Of a stretch of DNA of 64,000 nucleotides, positions 35,357 through 43,556 are shown piece by piece. Within the stretch, counting starts at the first letter, position 1. Every line of letters begins with the position of its first letter. This DNA comes from Lachnospiraceae bacterium 10-1 (lineage in GTDB: Bacteria > Bacillota > Clostridia > Lachnospirales > Lachnospiraceae), in NCBI GenBank assembly GCA_000403495.2, contig KE159799.1, positions 1,165,940-1,229,939 of the forward strand, in the 5' to 3' direction. The position numbers and the translations under genes are program-made. The notes under the pieces are model-generated. The model made no database searches, was not told the DNA's origin, and saw nothing but the letters and a program-made list of their open reading frames with translations.

Positions 35357-36658
35357 CTACCCATGAAACAAATCAAATTTGAATTTAAATGGCGGAATGT
35401 TTGGTAATCCAACAACAGCCTCGCCTATATCCAAACCAATCAAATCCCAATCCTCTACTACAAAGCCTTCCCGTTTTTCATAATGCCTGCTGCCATTCGC
35501 CTCCGGAAATGTCTCAAGAATCATGTTTTTTCCAAATAGCCTGCTGACGTACTCTCTCGTGTTATAGTCATTTGACTGAAATGCAAATACTGAGCTAAAA
35601 CCCGCAACAGCATTGTGCGCCTTTGCCTCGTTCTCATAGTTTGCATTCAACTGGTCTATTCCTTGAAGCCCCGCCAATATCTTTACACCCAGACTTCGAC
35701 CAAAATTTATTCCGTCTTCCAAATGCCGCAGATTAGGCAAAAGCTTTAATTCATCAGCAATCAGGTATACGTTGCCTTGAGTAGCCGTTCTGCCAAGTGC
35801 TTCTTTCAATGCAAGGTCAAATAACAATGTATAGATTGGAGATAACACATCGCCTATTGCAAGATCATATTCCAAAAATGCCGTATGGCCTCCTTTTCCT
35901 CGAATAAACTTTCGCATGGAAAAGTCTCCTACATCGGAGAAAACACCTGTAAATATATCCCTTGTAACCGAGTATACCTCAGACATCACGCCTTGTGCCT
36001 GAGTTCCTGATTTTCCCCCGATATATGCCGCAACAGAAGCCAGGTCACTATGGCTTCCCACCATTGAGCGTATTTCATCTATCGGAGTCGAATCCAATAA
36101 ATCTTTCAAATCCTTATTGCTGAACGGCACACCCTCCCTGACCAAAGATATAATGATTGAAGCCAATAAATCACGCGCAGCATTGGGAAAGAATGGGTTA
36201 CTGTTATTTTTTTCACTTCTTTCTGCAAACAGTGACTTACAAATCTCCTGTGTGTTTTGGGCTATAGAGATTCTATCCCTTCCATCAGCAGTGATTTCAT
36301 CGTACAAATTCCACTTGGCCGATATCTTTCTATAGGTCTTAGAATTTCCTATTACTACATCTCCCGATTCAAAAAATTTCTTGTGAAAATCCCCTTTACT
36401 ATCAAAAATCAGCATTACGTCATCTTTGTTAAGATTTTTCTTTAATTGTTTTACAATATGGTAGAAAAGGTTCGTCTTTCCACTTCCAGTTCCGCCTACG
36501 AGAAGCAAATGTTTACTTAATATCTCCTCATTTATACCAAATTTAGCTTTTTGTCCATTAAACTTTCCAGAAATTTGGAGACAATCGTGAATGCCATCCT
36601 GTGGAGGACTATTACTCTCAACCAGCCCACCATATACAATTTCATGAGTCAAAGACAT
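35357..36658 (-). CDS. VirD4/TraG/HerA-type P-loop ATPase
   Basis: 433 residues. Walker A GGTGSGKTN close to residue 55, DVMLIFDSKGDFHKKF, Walker B NVYLIADELKLLP, and the following GRSLGVKILAGLQGIDQLN are as in TraM-recognition (VirD4-like) and HerA ATPases. No N-terminal membrane helices are seen, unlike conjugative coupling proteins, and no mating genes are nearby, so a DNA-pumping or sensing role in the cargo system is likelier than conjugation. The ATG at 36658 is chosen for GGGGAGGAG; in-frame ATGs at 36703 (with AAAGGA) and 36724 would overlap the upstream gene. Confidence 0.75.
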   Translation of the reverse strand: MSLTHEIVYGGLVESNSPPQDGIHDCLQISGKFNGQKAKFGINEEILSKHLLLVGGTGSGKTNLFYHIVKQLKKNLNKDDVMLIFDSKGDFHKKFFESGDVVIGNSKTYRKISAKWNLYDEITADGRDRISIAQNTQEICKSLFAERSEKNNSNPFFPNAARDLLASIIISLVREGVPFSNKDLKDLLDSTPIDEIRSMVGSHSDLASVAAYIGGKSGTQAQGVMSEVYSVTRDIFTGVFSDVGDFSMRKFIRGKGGHTAFLEYDLAIGDVLSPIYTLLFDLALKEALGRTATQGNVYLIADELKLLPNLRHLEDGINFGRSLGVKILAGLQGIDQLNANYENEAKAHNAVAGFSSVFAFQSNDYNTREYVSRLFGKNMILETFPEANGSRHYEKREGFVVEDWDLIGLDIGEAVVGLPNIPPFKFKFDLFHG

Positions 36659-36686
36659 TGGAATCTCCTCCCCGCCACAACAGCAT

Positions 36687-37754
36687 TTATGTAATATGGA
36701 CATATCCCGTCCTTTGTTTCTCATTAAAGATATATGTATACCGATAACTTCGGTTATACTTTTTCACAGCAAGATCAATTAACTTTTCAAGAGAATCTCC
36801 AATGGCAAATTCCCTCCAATGTTCGGCTATGCGAAATGCAAAATCAGGATTACCTTCTTCCATTCCTCGGAAAACCATATTCTCTAGTTCACCTTGACAC
36901 GCAATAACAAGCTTGAATTTGGCAAAATAATCAGCATGCTGATTATCTGTATCCAACTTTGTACTCCAAGAAAAATGGTCATTGCTCATTCGTCTGTAAT
37001 CCAAGCCAAAATAATCTACACATTTGATACTTTTACACGGATTGTTTTGATTTAGCGTTATGTCAAAAGTAAAATCATAATAATTCCATTTCCCATCTAT
37101 CTTAATCGCATTCCATGCATGTCTTCCTATTTTTCCATCCGCCCTCTGCGCCTCACCCTCTATCACAACACAAGGGAAAGCAACATAATCACAAATGCTT
37201 TTTACCGCTTTTGCAATACCATCACATACTCCCGAATTTTTCAAAAACGGTCCTGTTATATCATGCTCACCACCACCTTCATGATACAATACTGTGTCTA
37301 TCAAATATGTGTGAATTTCGAACAAAATACCCCATTCATTCTCTTTTTCTACTAGGTTCTTAATCTTGTTTATTGTCGATAAGCACTCGTCTTTGATATC
37401 TTTATAGATACTTGAGGACATTTTATATTTTGGTCGTACAGAAATCTTCTTTCCATCCATAAAAACATTGCATTTATCTACATGAAAAATCATCGGTGTA
37501 TCAAGCATCACGTATCTGTATATTTTTTCAATTTCAACCTTTTTTTCACATGGTGATATATCTATTTTTTCACTAAATGACAAAATCCCAGTCTTAAGAT
37601 CTTCATAAATGCAACGTTCTTGAAAAAGAAGTTTATCCTTATAATATTGAAATCCGTCAAAAGTGCTATATATTGTGAATGTCCTCTCTATCTGCTTTAC
37701 ATGATTTAAATCCTGCATTTTTGCATTTGAAATACCTGTAATGCTTTTTCTCAT
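36687..37754 (-). CDS. Transglutaminase-like protein
   Basis: 355 residues. A transglutaminase/papain-like core is visible with Cys177 (SGVCDGIAKAVKSICDY), His212 (GRHAWNAIKIDGKW) and Asp227 (NYYDFTFD) in the right order and spacing. In bacteria such domains act as proteases, amidases or crosslinkers. The start codon ATG follows directly on the stop codon of the preceding small gene. Within the cargo operon it may cut or modify a protein partner, or act as a second effector. Confidence 0.75.
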   Translation of the reverse strand: MRKSITGISNAKMQDLNHVKQIERTFTIYSTFDGFQYYKDKLLFQERCIYEDLKTGILSFSEKIDISPCEKKVEIEKIYRYVMLDTPMIFHVDKCNVFMDGKKISVRPKYKMSSSIYKDIKDECLSTINKIKNLVEKENEWGILFEIHTYLIDTVLYHEGGGEHDITGPFLKNSGVCDGIAKAVKSICDYVAFPCVVIEGEAQRADGKIGRHAWNAIKIDGKWNYYDFTFDITLNQNNPCKSIKCVDYFGLDYRRMSNDHFSWSTKLDTDNQHADYFAKFKLVIACQGELENMVFRGMEEGNPDFAFRIAEHWREFAIGDSLEKLIDLAVKKYNRSYRYTYIFNEKQRTGYVHIT

Positions 37755-37961
37755 TTACATACACATCTCTTCCTCATCTGCGTACTCTTTAGAAGATGCT
37801 TCTTCTTCCTGATCTCCTCTGAAAGGTACATCCTTAAGAGAATCCCAATCTGTCGTCTGTCTCTGATTTTGGTCAGATTGACCCTGTATATTTTCTTTCT
37901 CTCTGAGTATCTCTCCGGATTCTTCTAACTCTCTTCTTGAAATTTCTGGTGGTCGATTCAT
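37755..37961 (-). CDS. Small acidic hypothetical protein
   Basis: 68 residues, highly charged and apparently disordered (REKENIQGQSDQNQRQ, GDQEEEASSKEYADEEE). GGGAGGTGAAGGA precedes the ATG, and the gene is packed between its neighbours (12 bases and zero bases), so it is probably real. I do not recognise a family. It might be a small adaptor or inhibitor. Confidence 0.55.
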   Translation of the reverse strand: MNRPPEISRRELEESGEILREKENIQGQSDQNQRQTTDWDSLKDVPFRGDQEEEASSKEYADEEEMCM

Positions 37962-37973
37962 TCCTTCACCTCC

Positions 37974-38528
37974 CTATGCGATACAATATTTGTTGTATAA
38001 AGAATCACAATATTCTTTATACAAGTCAAATGCTTCCTCATTTCTTCCCTTTTTAATAAGACTTAAAGTACCGATAACAAGTTCTCTATACATCCTCACA
38101 TAAATAGTCTGCGACTCGTCTTGCTCTCCTATTTTTTTTACAATCAATGGTGCTTTTTCATAATATTCCTGTATTGTTTCCGGATGATAATCTTTAACAT
38201 ATGTATCACGAAACTTTCTCAATATGCTGAGTTCTTCACAGTTATCGTCAAATCGAGCGGACTTTGCTCTCATACACGCTGTTGTGAGATAGCAACCAGA
38301 ATCGTCTTTCTTCTCTGGTTCAACATATGGATTGCCCAGCCAGTCAGTTTCTATTTTTTGATTGCCAAAAATATCAGTTTCAACTTTAGGGTTTCCAAAA
38401 ATATCAGTATTTACTTTTTCATTTCCAAAAATATCAGTTTCAGCATTCCAATTTCCAAAAAAATCTCTATAATATCTCTTTCCGTCCTGTTCAATATATT
38501 CTCGTCCTTCTTTATCAGTTTTAGGCAT
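37974..38528 (-). CDS. CFI-box-type protein with TDIFGN repeats, first gene of the cargo operon
   Basis: 184 residues. Residues 27-65 carry repeated units, TDIFGNEKV, TDIFGNPKV, TDIFGNQKI and TDWLGNPYV, each about 10 residues. After a linker, GCYLTTACMRAKSARFDDNC and ILRKFRDTYVKDY match the CFI-box C-terminal domain, which carries conserved cysteines and is found in proteins of unknown role. Strong GAGGAGGA ribosome-binding site. As first gene it may be the sensor or tether; the repeats look like a repeated binding surface. Confidence 0.65.
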   Translation of the reverse strand: MPKTDKEGREYIEQDGKRYYRDFFGNWNAETDIFGNEKVNTDIFGNPKVETDIFGNQKIETDWLGNPYVEPEKKDDSGCYLTTACMRAKSARFDDNCEELSILRKFRDTYVKDYHPETIQEYYEKAPLIVKKIGEQDESQTIYVRMYRELVIGTLSLIKKGRNEEAFDLYKEYCDSLYNKYCIA

Positions 38529-38623
38529 GTCCCCATCCTCCTCATATTCACATTATCTCTTTCTCTCTGGGATATCGTCTTTAACACCACATTTTTCTAA
38601 TATTCATCGAAGTTTTTCCTCGA

Positions 38624-38773
38624 TTCGCACAAAAGTATACTTTTATGCGAATGGAATTTGCTACATTTTCACAATTAGTAGTTTACGCCAAAAACCTTGT
38701 AAAATCAAGATTTCTTTGTTGGTTTTTCGGTATTTTTCGTAAAAATGTGGCATTCTCATAAAAGTATACTTTA
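38624..38773. promoter_or_regulatory. Paired palindromes upstream of the cargo operon (res-like or operator)
   Basis: At 38624-38651 TTCGCA and TGCGAA flank AAAAGTATACTTTT, a 28-bp dyad with a single mismatched pair. A second copy of the core, AAAAGTATACTTT, lies at 38760-38772. The centres are 128 bp apart. The pair lies between the resolvase gene and the first cargo gene, within the 263 bp that carry no gene. A 28-bp dyad with a central TA is the size of a resolvase crossover site; it could equally be the operator of the cargo promoter. Confidence 0.6.
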
Positions 38774-38791
38774 ACAATCCAGCTTTTCTAC

Positions 38792-39409
38792 CTACTGTTC
38801 GTCTGTTTCCAATGCTTTCTTCATTTTCTGTCTAAACGTGCTTTCTGGCATACCACATTCCTTTGAGGCTTTTAATACAAATATTTTTCCATCCCTGCAC
38901 ATCTGACAATACTCGCTGAAATTATCCGGAAGTGGTTTTTCAGGTCTTCCGAACTTCACGCCTTTTGCCTTTGCCGCCGCAATCCCTTCAGCCTGCCGCT
39001 GCTTAATGCACACTCTTTCATTTTCACTGACATAGCTCAATAATGTTAATACCAGATCCGAAATAAATGTGCCGAGCAGGTTCTTTTCTCTTCTTGTATC
39101 AAGAATCGGCATATCAATCACAACAATGTCCGCTCCTTTTTCCTTTGTGATGATTCGCCACTGTTCCATGAGTTCCTGATAATTTCTGCCAAGTCTGTCA
39201 ATGGATTTGATATACAGCACCATGCCGGGTTTAAGCCTTCTCAGCATCCGCTTGTACTGTTTTCTCTCAAAGTCCTTGCCTGATTGCTTATCAACATAAA
39301 TATTTGCCTCCAACACCCCCATTTCCTTCAGTGCAATCCTTTGCCTGTCCTCATTTTGATCACGGGAAGAAACTCTCATATATCCAAGAATAATTGTTTT
39401 GTCTGCCAT
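38792..39409 (-). CDS. Small serine recombinase (resolvase/invertase family)
   Basis: 205 residues. The N-terminal catalytic domain begins GYMRVSSRDQNEDRQ with the likely nucleophile serine at position 14, followed by YVDKQSGKDFERKQYKRML and IKSIDRLGRNYQELMEQW, as in resolvases. The C-terminus has a helix-turn-helix (LKASKECGMPESTFRQKMKK). The ATG at 39409 lies 11 bases after GGAGG; an ATG at 39427 overlaps that site. It probably resolves dimers of the circular element or inverts DNA at the palindromes next to it. Confidence 0.85.
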   Translation of the reverse strand: MADKTIILGYMRVSSRDQNEDRQRIALKEMGVLEANIYVDKQSGKDFERKQYKRMLRRLKPGMVLYIKSIDRLGRNYQELMEQWRIITKEKGADIVVIDMPILDTRREKNLLGTFISDLVLTLLSYVSENERVCIKQRQAEGIAAAKAKGVKFGRPEKPLPDNFSEYCQMCRDGKIFVLKASKECGMPESTFRQKMKKALETDEQ

Positions 39410-39505
39410 AATCTTTTCAACCTCCATTTTTTACTGTACAAATTTTACTTAGTAAGTTCCTCAAAAAATAAGAAGATAGATAACAATTGCTATCTGTCTC
39501 CTTTG

Positions 39506-41194
39506 CTACCTCGCTCCTTTATCTTTCTGTCTTGCCTGATGCCCCCTGCCTGCTTCCCTTATCTTTATGTCCTGCTCTTTTTTTCTGAGTCTATTCCTGA
39601 CGCTCCGCATATCCACCACCTTTTCTCCGTAATTTTTCTCATACTCTGCACAAGCTGTTTCATAATCCTGATTCTCCCTCTTGGCCGCATTAAGTTCCTT
39701 ATAGAATGCCTGTACAGAGTCAAAATTGTATTCCTTGACAATAGAAGAAAGTCTCTTTTTCATATTAGAAATCTGGAAGTCAAGACTATCAATCTCCTGC
39801 TGTAATTCCTTACGTCTGCCGCCTTTGAAGATACCTGCACATTCGGACAGTTCCTTTTTCAGCATATCCCTTCCTTTCTCACGCCCCAAAATTACCCTGT
39901 TTTGGTCTTTCAGCCTACCCTCAATCTCTTTCAGGCGGGGATATTTACTTGCAAGAACGGACGGTTTTGGCTGCGGCGGTCTTTCTGCTGTCTGCCCGGT
40001 TTCAATCGAAACTGGCTTTTGCTCTGCCTTTATCTGTTTAATAATGCTTTCTTTCTCTGTGGAATCAACTTCTGAATGCTCTGTATGCTTTTTCATATCA
40101 AGTTTCCGATTCGGATTTACGGGAAATGGTATCTTCTTCCTTTCCGGCTGAACTATCAGATTATCTCCTGTACGAATACGGCTGTCTATTTCTTTTGATG
40201 TTTCCTTAACAACACTGACATCAATACCGATCACTTTCTCCGCTATATCTATCATCTTCTGCATGGCTTTAGCAATCAGGAGTTCCAATAACAGAATCGC
40301 CGCTTTGACAATCTCCCCGAACAGCTCCGGCTTATGTCCGTTCTGTTCAACGGATTCCTTAACTTTTTCCGTGATTTCCGCCTTTTTAAGTTCCACAATC
40401 TCCGCATCTGATACGCCGCTTACAATCGCACGGTCAACAGTTCTGTTCCATTCCATGCGGATTTCATTGTCTGCTTTGATTTCCTCCGCTTTCGGATTAT
40501 TTTTACCAACCTTCTTTGTTGCAAGGTACGGACCGTTTTTATCGAAAATACTGAGCCTGTCCTTATCATCAAGCACCATTTGATTGATTAAATCCGTACA
40601 AAACACTTTTATCTCATCTAAAAAGGATTCCTGCTTGAAACTCTCATCTTTAATAGTAAAAATCTTACGCTCATACACTTCGCCCTTTTTGATGATTTTA
40701 CAGCCTTTGCGGATATTTCCATCTTCGTCAAGAATCTCTTTCTTTGTCCTCACATGACGCCCACGCTCATCATAAAACATATTCCGTGTGGCAACTTTTT
40801 CTGCCGGCTGTTCCAGCCGCTTTCTCTCTGCAAATATCATATGGATATGCAGATTCGTTTTACGTTTATTGTGGTGGAGCGCAGCAAAGCACTCCACGCC
40901 GTACTTTTCCTTAAATTTGTCTACCATCTTTTTCAAAAGATAGTCATGCTCATAGTTGATAAAACTCTCCGGAAGCGCAATCATCAGTTCCCTTGCCTCA
41001 ATGCACTTCCCATTTGTGCCGCTTTTTTCAAATTCTTCCTGATTACATTTGGCAAGCTCCCGCCAGAATGCCCTGTCCGGCTCTGTTGCATAGACTTCAT
41101 AGAGATGTTCCTGCTTGGCATGGCTCGAAATATAAGTGATGCGCCCTGACAGGTTATGCAGCTTTGCCATTTCTATAAATGAATTTCTTTTCAT
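39506..41194 (-). CDS. MobA/MobL-family relaxase
   Basis: 562 residues. The N-terminal relaxase domain has the His cluster ALHHNKRKTNLHIHMIFAER near residues 100-120, which binds the metal at the nicking site, and an upstream SSHAKQEHLYEVYATE segment. The C-terminus is a long coiled coil (KMLKK... RKELQQEIDSLDFQISNMKK region). It should nick the element's origin of transfer and lead the strand into a helper's channel. The catalytic tyrosine is not certain from sequence alone. The candidate oriT lies just upstream. Confidence 0.85.
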   Translation of the reverse strand: MKRNSFIEMAKLHNLSGRITYISSHAKQEHLYEVYATEPDRAFWRELAKCNQEEFEKSGTNGKCIEARELMIALPESFINYEHDYLLKKMVDKFKEKYGVECFAALHHNKRKTNLHIHMIFAERKRLEQPAEKVATRNMFYDERGRHVRTKKEILDEDGNIRKGCKIIKKGEVYERKIFTIKDESFKQESFLDEIKVFCTDLINQMVLDDKDRLSIFDKNGPYLATKKVGKNNPKAEEIKADNEIRMEWNRTVDRAIVSGVSDAEIVELKKAEITEKVKESVEQNGHKPELFGEIVKAAILLLELLIAKAMQKMIDIAEKVIGIDVSVVKETSKEIDSRIRTGDNLIVQPERKKIPFPVNPNRKLDMKKHTEHSEVDSTEKESIIKQIKAEQKPVSIETGQTAERPPQPKPSVLASKYPRLKEIEGRLKDQNRVILGREKGRDMLKKELSECAGIFKGGRRKELQQEIDSLDFQISNMKKRLSSIVKEYNFDSVQAFYKELNAAKRENQDYETACAEYEKNYGEKVVDMRSVRNRLRKKEQDIKIREAGRGHQARQKDKGAR

Positions 41195-41640
41195 AAACGC
41201 TTCCTTTCCCTTTTTTGCGGATAATCTGCCGCCACAGTTTTTTTGAGCAACCGTTATAAGGCGGCTTGTAGCGAACCGTTGCCCGTATCCGGGCAGTTTA
41301 CGGCTGTCGCTTTCTGACAGCCGCAGGGGGCTTCGTTCTGTGAAGTTCCCTCTGCAATGCTGTACATTTGCCCTGAAATGTAGCCATAATCAGCAGCGTC
41401 ATCCGTGCGCCCGTCCTCTGGGCGGCATGGATAAATACAGTCCAGTCCTTTCGGGCTGTATAAATTTGCGCCTGCGCAAATCTGCCCCCGGCAGGGCGAA
41501 ATCCCCGGAGCATAAACCGAAGGTTTGTGCGTAGGGTGTATTTCGCTCTCAAACGCCGAGGGCTTAGGGGAGAGCTTGCGCCCTCCCCGGAAATTAGCTG
41601 CCGACACTCTCTGAACCACTCTGAAACGGTTCGTGGAACA
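41195..41640. other. Relaxase upstream region with putative origin of transfer
   Basis: About 450 bases without a convincing gene. On the reverse strand GGGGAG (from 41588) and CTCCCC (to 41567) form a hairpin that is followed directly by TAAGCCCTC. A hairpin followed by a TAAGNNC-type sequence is the plan of nic regions of MobQ-type relaxases. Other short inverted repeats (GACAGCCG / CGGCTGTC near 41305-41325; GCGCAAATCTGCCC region) are present. Two overlapping open frames (41254-41619 and 41298-41696) lack family features and a good ribosome-binding site, and I consider them non-coding. Confidence 0.4.
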
Positions 41641-41664
41641 GATTCTTTACAGACATAAAAAAAC

Positions 41665-41932
41665 CGCCTGTCCGAAAACTGGTATTCCAGTCTCAAAACA
41701 GACGGCTACATTTACGCCCTTATTTGCAGCCTTTCGGCTGTTTTTTGCCCTTATTTTGCGGGCTTAAATGCCCGCCCTTTATTATGCAGCCTTTAACGGC
41801 TGCCCTTTGTCCTTGTTTTGTAGCCTTTTGGCTACTCTTTATTGGTTTGTAATCAAAATATGGCTGCATTTATACTCTGATGTGAAAAAATCCACAAAAA
41901 TAAGGCTACAGTAAACTTGATTACCGTAGCCC
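41665..41932. repeat. Tandem degenerate repeats (~32 bp) with nested hairpins next to parR
   Basis: GGCTAC or GGCTG(C/T) recurs at 41705, 41737, 41799, 41831 and 41863, at about 32-bp steps (the 41737-41799 interval is two units), and once more at 41905. Typical unit: CGGCTRC, a T-rich stretch with CCCTTRTTTTG, then GYAGCCTTT. Neighbouring units form hairpins such as GCAGCC/GGCTGC (41787-41804), GTAGCC/GGCTAC (41821-41836) and GCGGGC/GCCCGC (41759-41776). Position directly after the parM-parR pair suggests a centromere bound by ParR. Terminators are an alternative. Confidence 0.6.
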
Positions 41933-41947
41933 TGCCCTATAAATATA

Positions 41948-42484
41948 TTAAAATGCGTCAAAGTCAATCAAATCATTATCCGGCGGCTCTGTGGCGTTCT
42001 CCGATACAGTTTCTTCCTGCATATTCCCCGCATTCTGCATCGTTGCTTTCGCGTCTGTCAGATTTGTAGCAGCGGGAGAAACCGTGCCGCCCGCCACATT
42101 TCCGCTGTCTGCGCCGTTTAATGATTCCTGCCCATACATCATACCGCCCTGCGCCGCCTGATATGCCCCCATAGGAACAGATAAAGAAAAAAGCTGCATC
42201 TGTGCCATATACATCCCAAAAAGTGCCGGGAGATTGGACATTACTTTCTTTTCCACCGCATTCACAATACGCTCTGTAAAAGCGTCCTCTTTCTCCCTCG
42301 TTTCCAGATAAGGATCATTACCTACCGCTATACACCTGTCATAATAATCATTGACCGCCTCTATCACAAATTTATTCTGTGACTTGAACATCTGCCGTAT
42401 CTTTGGGGAGTGCAGGAGTTCCCACGCCCTACACTCGTCCCCTTTTTCCATGTTAAAGCGGATATTGTGGTTTTTGTTTTTCAT
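41948..42484 (-). CDS. ParR-like DNA-binding adaptor protein
   Basis: 178 residues. The N-terminus (NIRFNMEKGDECRAWELLHS, then SQNKFVIEAVNDYYDRCI) has the ribbon-helix-helix plan of small segregation adaptors encoded after actin-like ParM. The C-terminus is a Met/Gln/Gly-rich linker and an acidic tail (DNDLIDFDAF) that could contact the ParM filament. It is 16 bases after parM. Its binding site is probably the adjacent 32-bp repeat array. Confidence 0.65.
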   Translation of the reverse strand: MKNKNHNIRFNMEKGDECRAWELLHSPKIRQMFKSQNKFVIEAVNDYYDRCIAVGNDPYLETREKEDAFTERIVNAVEKKVMSNLPALFGMYMAQMQLFSLSVPMGAYQAAQGGMMYGQESLNGADSGNVAGGTVSPAATNLTDAKATMQNAGNMQEETVSENATEPPDNDLIDFDAF

Positions 42485-42500
42485 TCAGATACGCCTCCCC

Positions 42501-43451
42501 TTATCCGGCTGATGCCATTGCTTTCTGCCTGCGCAGCTTCATATAGCAGAAATATTCATAGCCTTTGGCATTTGCCCGTATATCATGGTTGAAGGTAACA
42601 TTATCGCTGTCATAACTGCCCACAAGCTCCACAACCTTCGCACCACCGCCCATGACATACAGCTTCATAAGATTAGGATTGTAACCATGCGCCTTCAGTT
42701 CCGCAAATATCTTATCCACATAGGATTTTGCCGCCTCCTCCATAAGCGCCTTGTATTCATCCCCTATATCAGCGCTGCCATGTCTAAGATAATTTTCAAT
42801 AATCTCTGCCGGAAGTTCCTCCGCCTTTCTGTCTAAGATGTGGTCACGGATCACCTTAAAACACTCGCCCACGCCAAGCCGCACTGTCCATGATTTGCTC
42901 TCACTCGCCTTACCGTTGTTGAGTATCATCACATTCATTGTCCCGTTGCCAATATCCGCTACCATGTGCATCCCCTTAAAATCCGGCAGGCTCTCCGCTA
43001 TTGCCGCATAACACTGTGGCATGACCGTACAGTCCACAATGTCAACCACATAACGCCTGCCCGCATACCTGTAATCTACATGGCGGTTCTGCATCATATA
43101 TTCACGGAAGGAATCCCGCTGTGTCTGCACCCATTTTAACGGAAGCCCTACCGCAAGATGAATCTTTGCCGTTGACAGCCCTCTTGCGTTCAGCTCTTTT
43201 GCGATGGCAGCAAGAGTAAGGATATAATTATCGTCATCCATGCTCTTTTCCGCCACAAAATCCTTATGTCCTTCGCCTATGGTGTAGTAACTGCCCTCAT
43301 ATTCCAGAAAGTTTCTTGTAAAGATAGGCGGCTGCTCACTCTTGCTCACGGAAGTCGGGAAACAGCACCTTGCCGTTTTATAGTTCCCATATCCTGCATC
43401 CACGCCTAAAATAATTGTTCCGTTCATATTATAATCTCTAAGTTTTGCCAT
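42501..43451 (-). CDS. parM: ParM/StbA-like plasmid segregation actin
   Basis: 316 residues. Actin-fold motifs: phosphate 1 ILGVDAGYGNYKTA, phosphate 2 MVADIGNGTMNVMI, and adenosine region YVMGGGAKVVELVG. Such filaments push plasmid copies apart. The ATG at 43451 follows AAAGGAGA; the longer in-frame opening at 43502 lacks a site. Finding a segregation actin on an integrative element suggests that the excised circle can persist and perhaps replicate. Confidence 0.88.
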   Translation of the reverse strand: MAKLRDYNMNGTIILGVDAGYGNYKTARCCFPTSVSKSEQPPIFTRNFLEYEGSYYTIGEGHKDFVAEKSMDDDNYILTLAAIAKELNARGLSTAKIHLAVGLPLKWVQTQRDSFREYMMQNRHVDYRYAGRRYVVDIVDCTVMPQCYAAIAESLPDFKGMHMVADIGNGTMNVMILNNGKASESKSWTVRLGVGECFKVIRDHILDRKAEELPAEIIENYLRHGSADIGDEYKALMEEAAKSYVDKIFAELKAHGYNPNLMKLYVMGGGAKVVELVGSYDSDNVTFNHDIRANAKGYEYFCYMKLRRQKAMASAG

Positions 43452-43556
43452 TATAAAAGTCTCCTTTCCAATCCAGTCGGTGCAGAGCCAATGCCTCGGC
43501 ATTTATGCCTCTGGCATCGTGCGCCCCCTCTTTTAAAGTTGCTATTAATAATAAAA

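Noticed and set aside
35357-36658. Conjugative coupling protein
   Set aside because: No membrane helices, no other mating-channel genes, and it is embedded in the cargo operon far from the relaxase.
41254-41696. Two overlapping reverse-strand open frames (121 and 132 residues)
   Set aside because: They share one GC-rich stretch in different frames, have unbalanced composition, no family features and no good ribosome-binding site. The region fits a structured oriT better.
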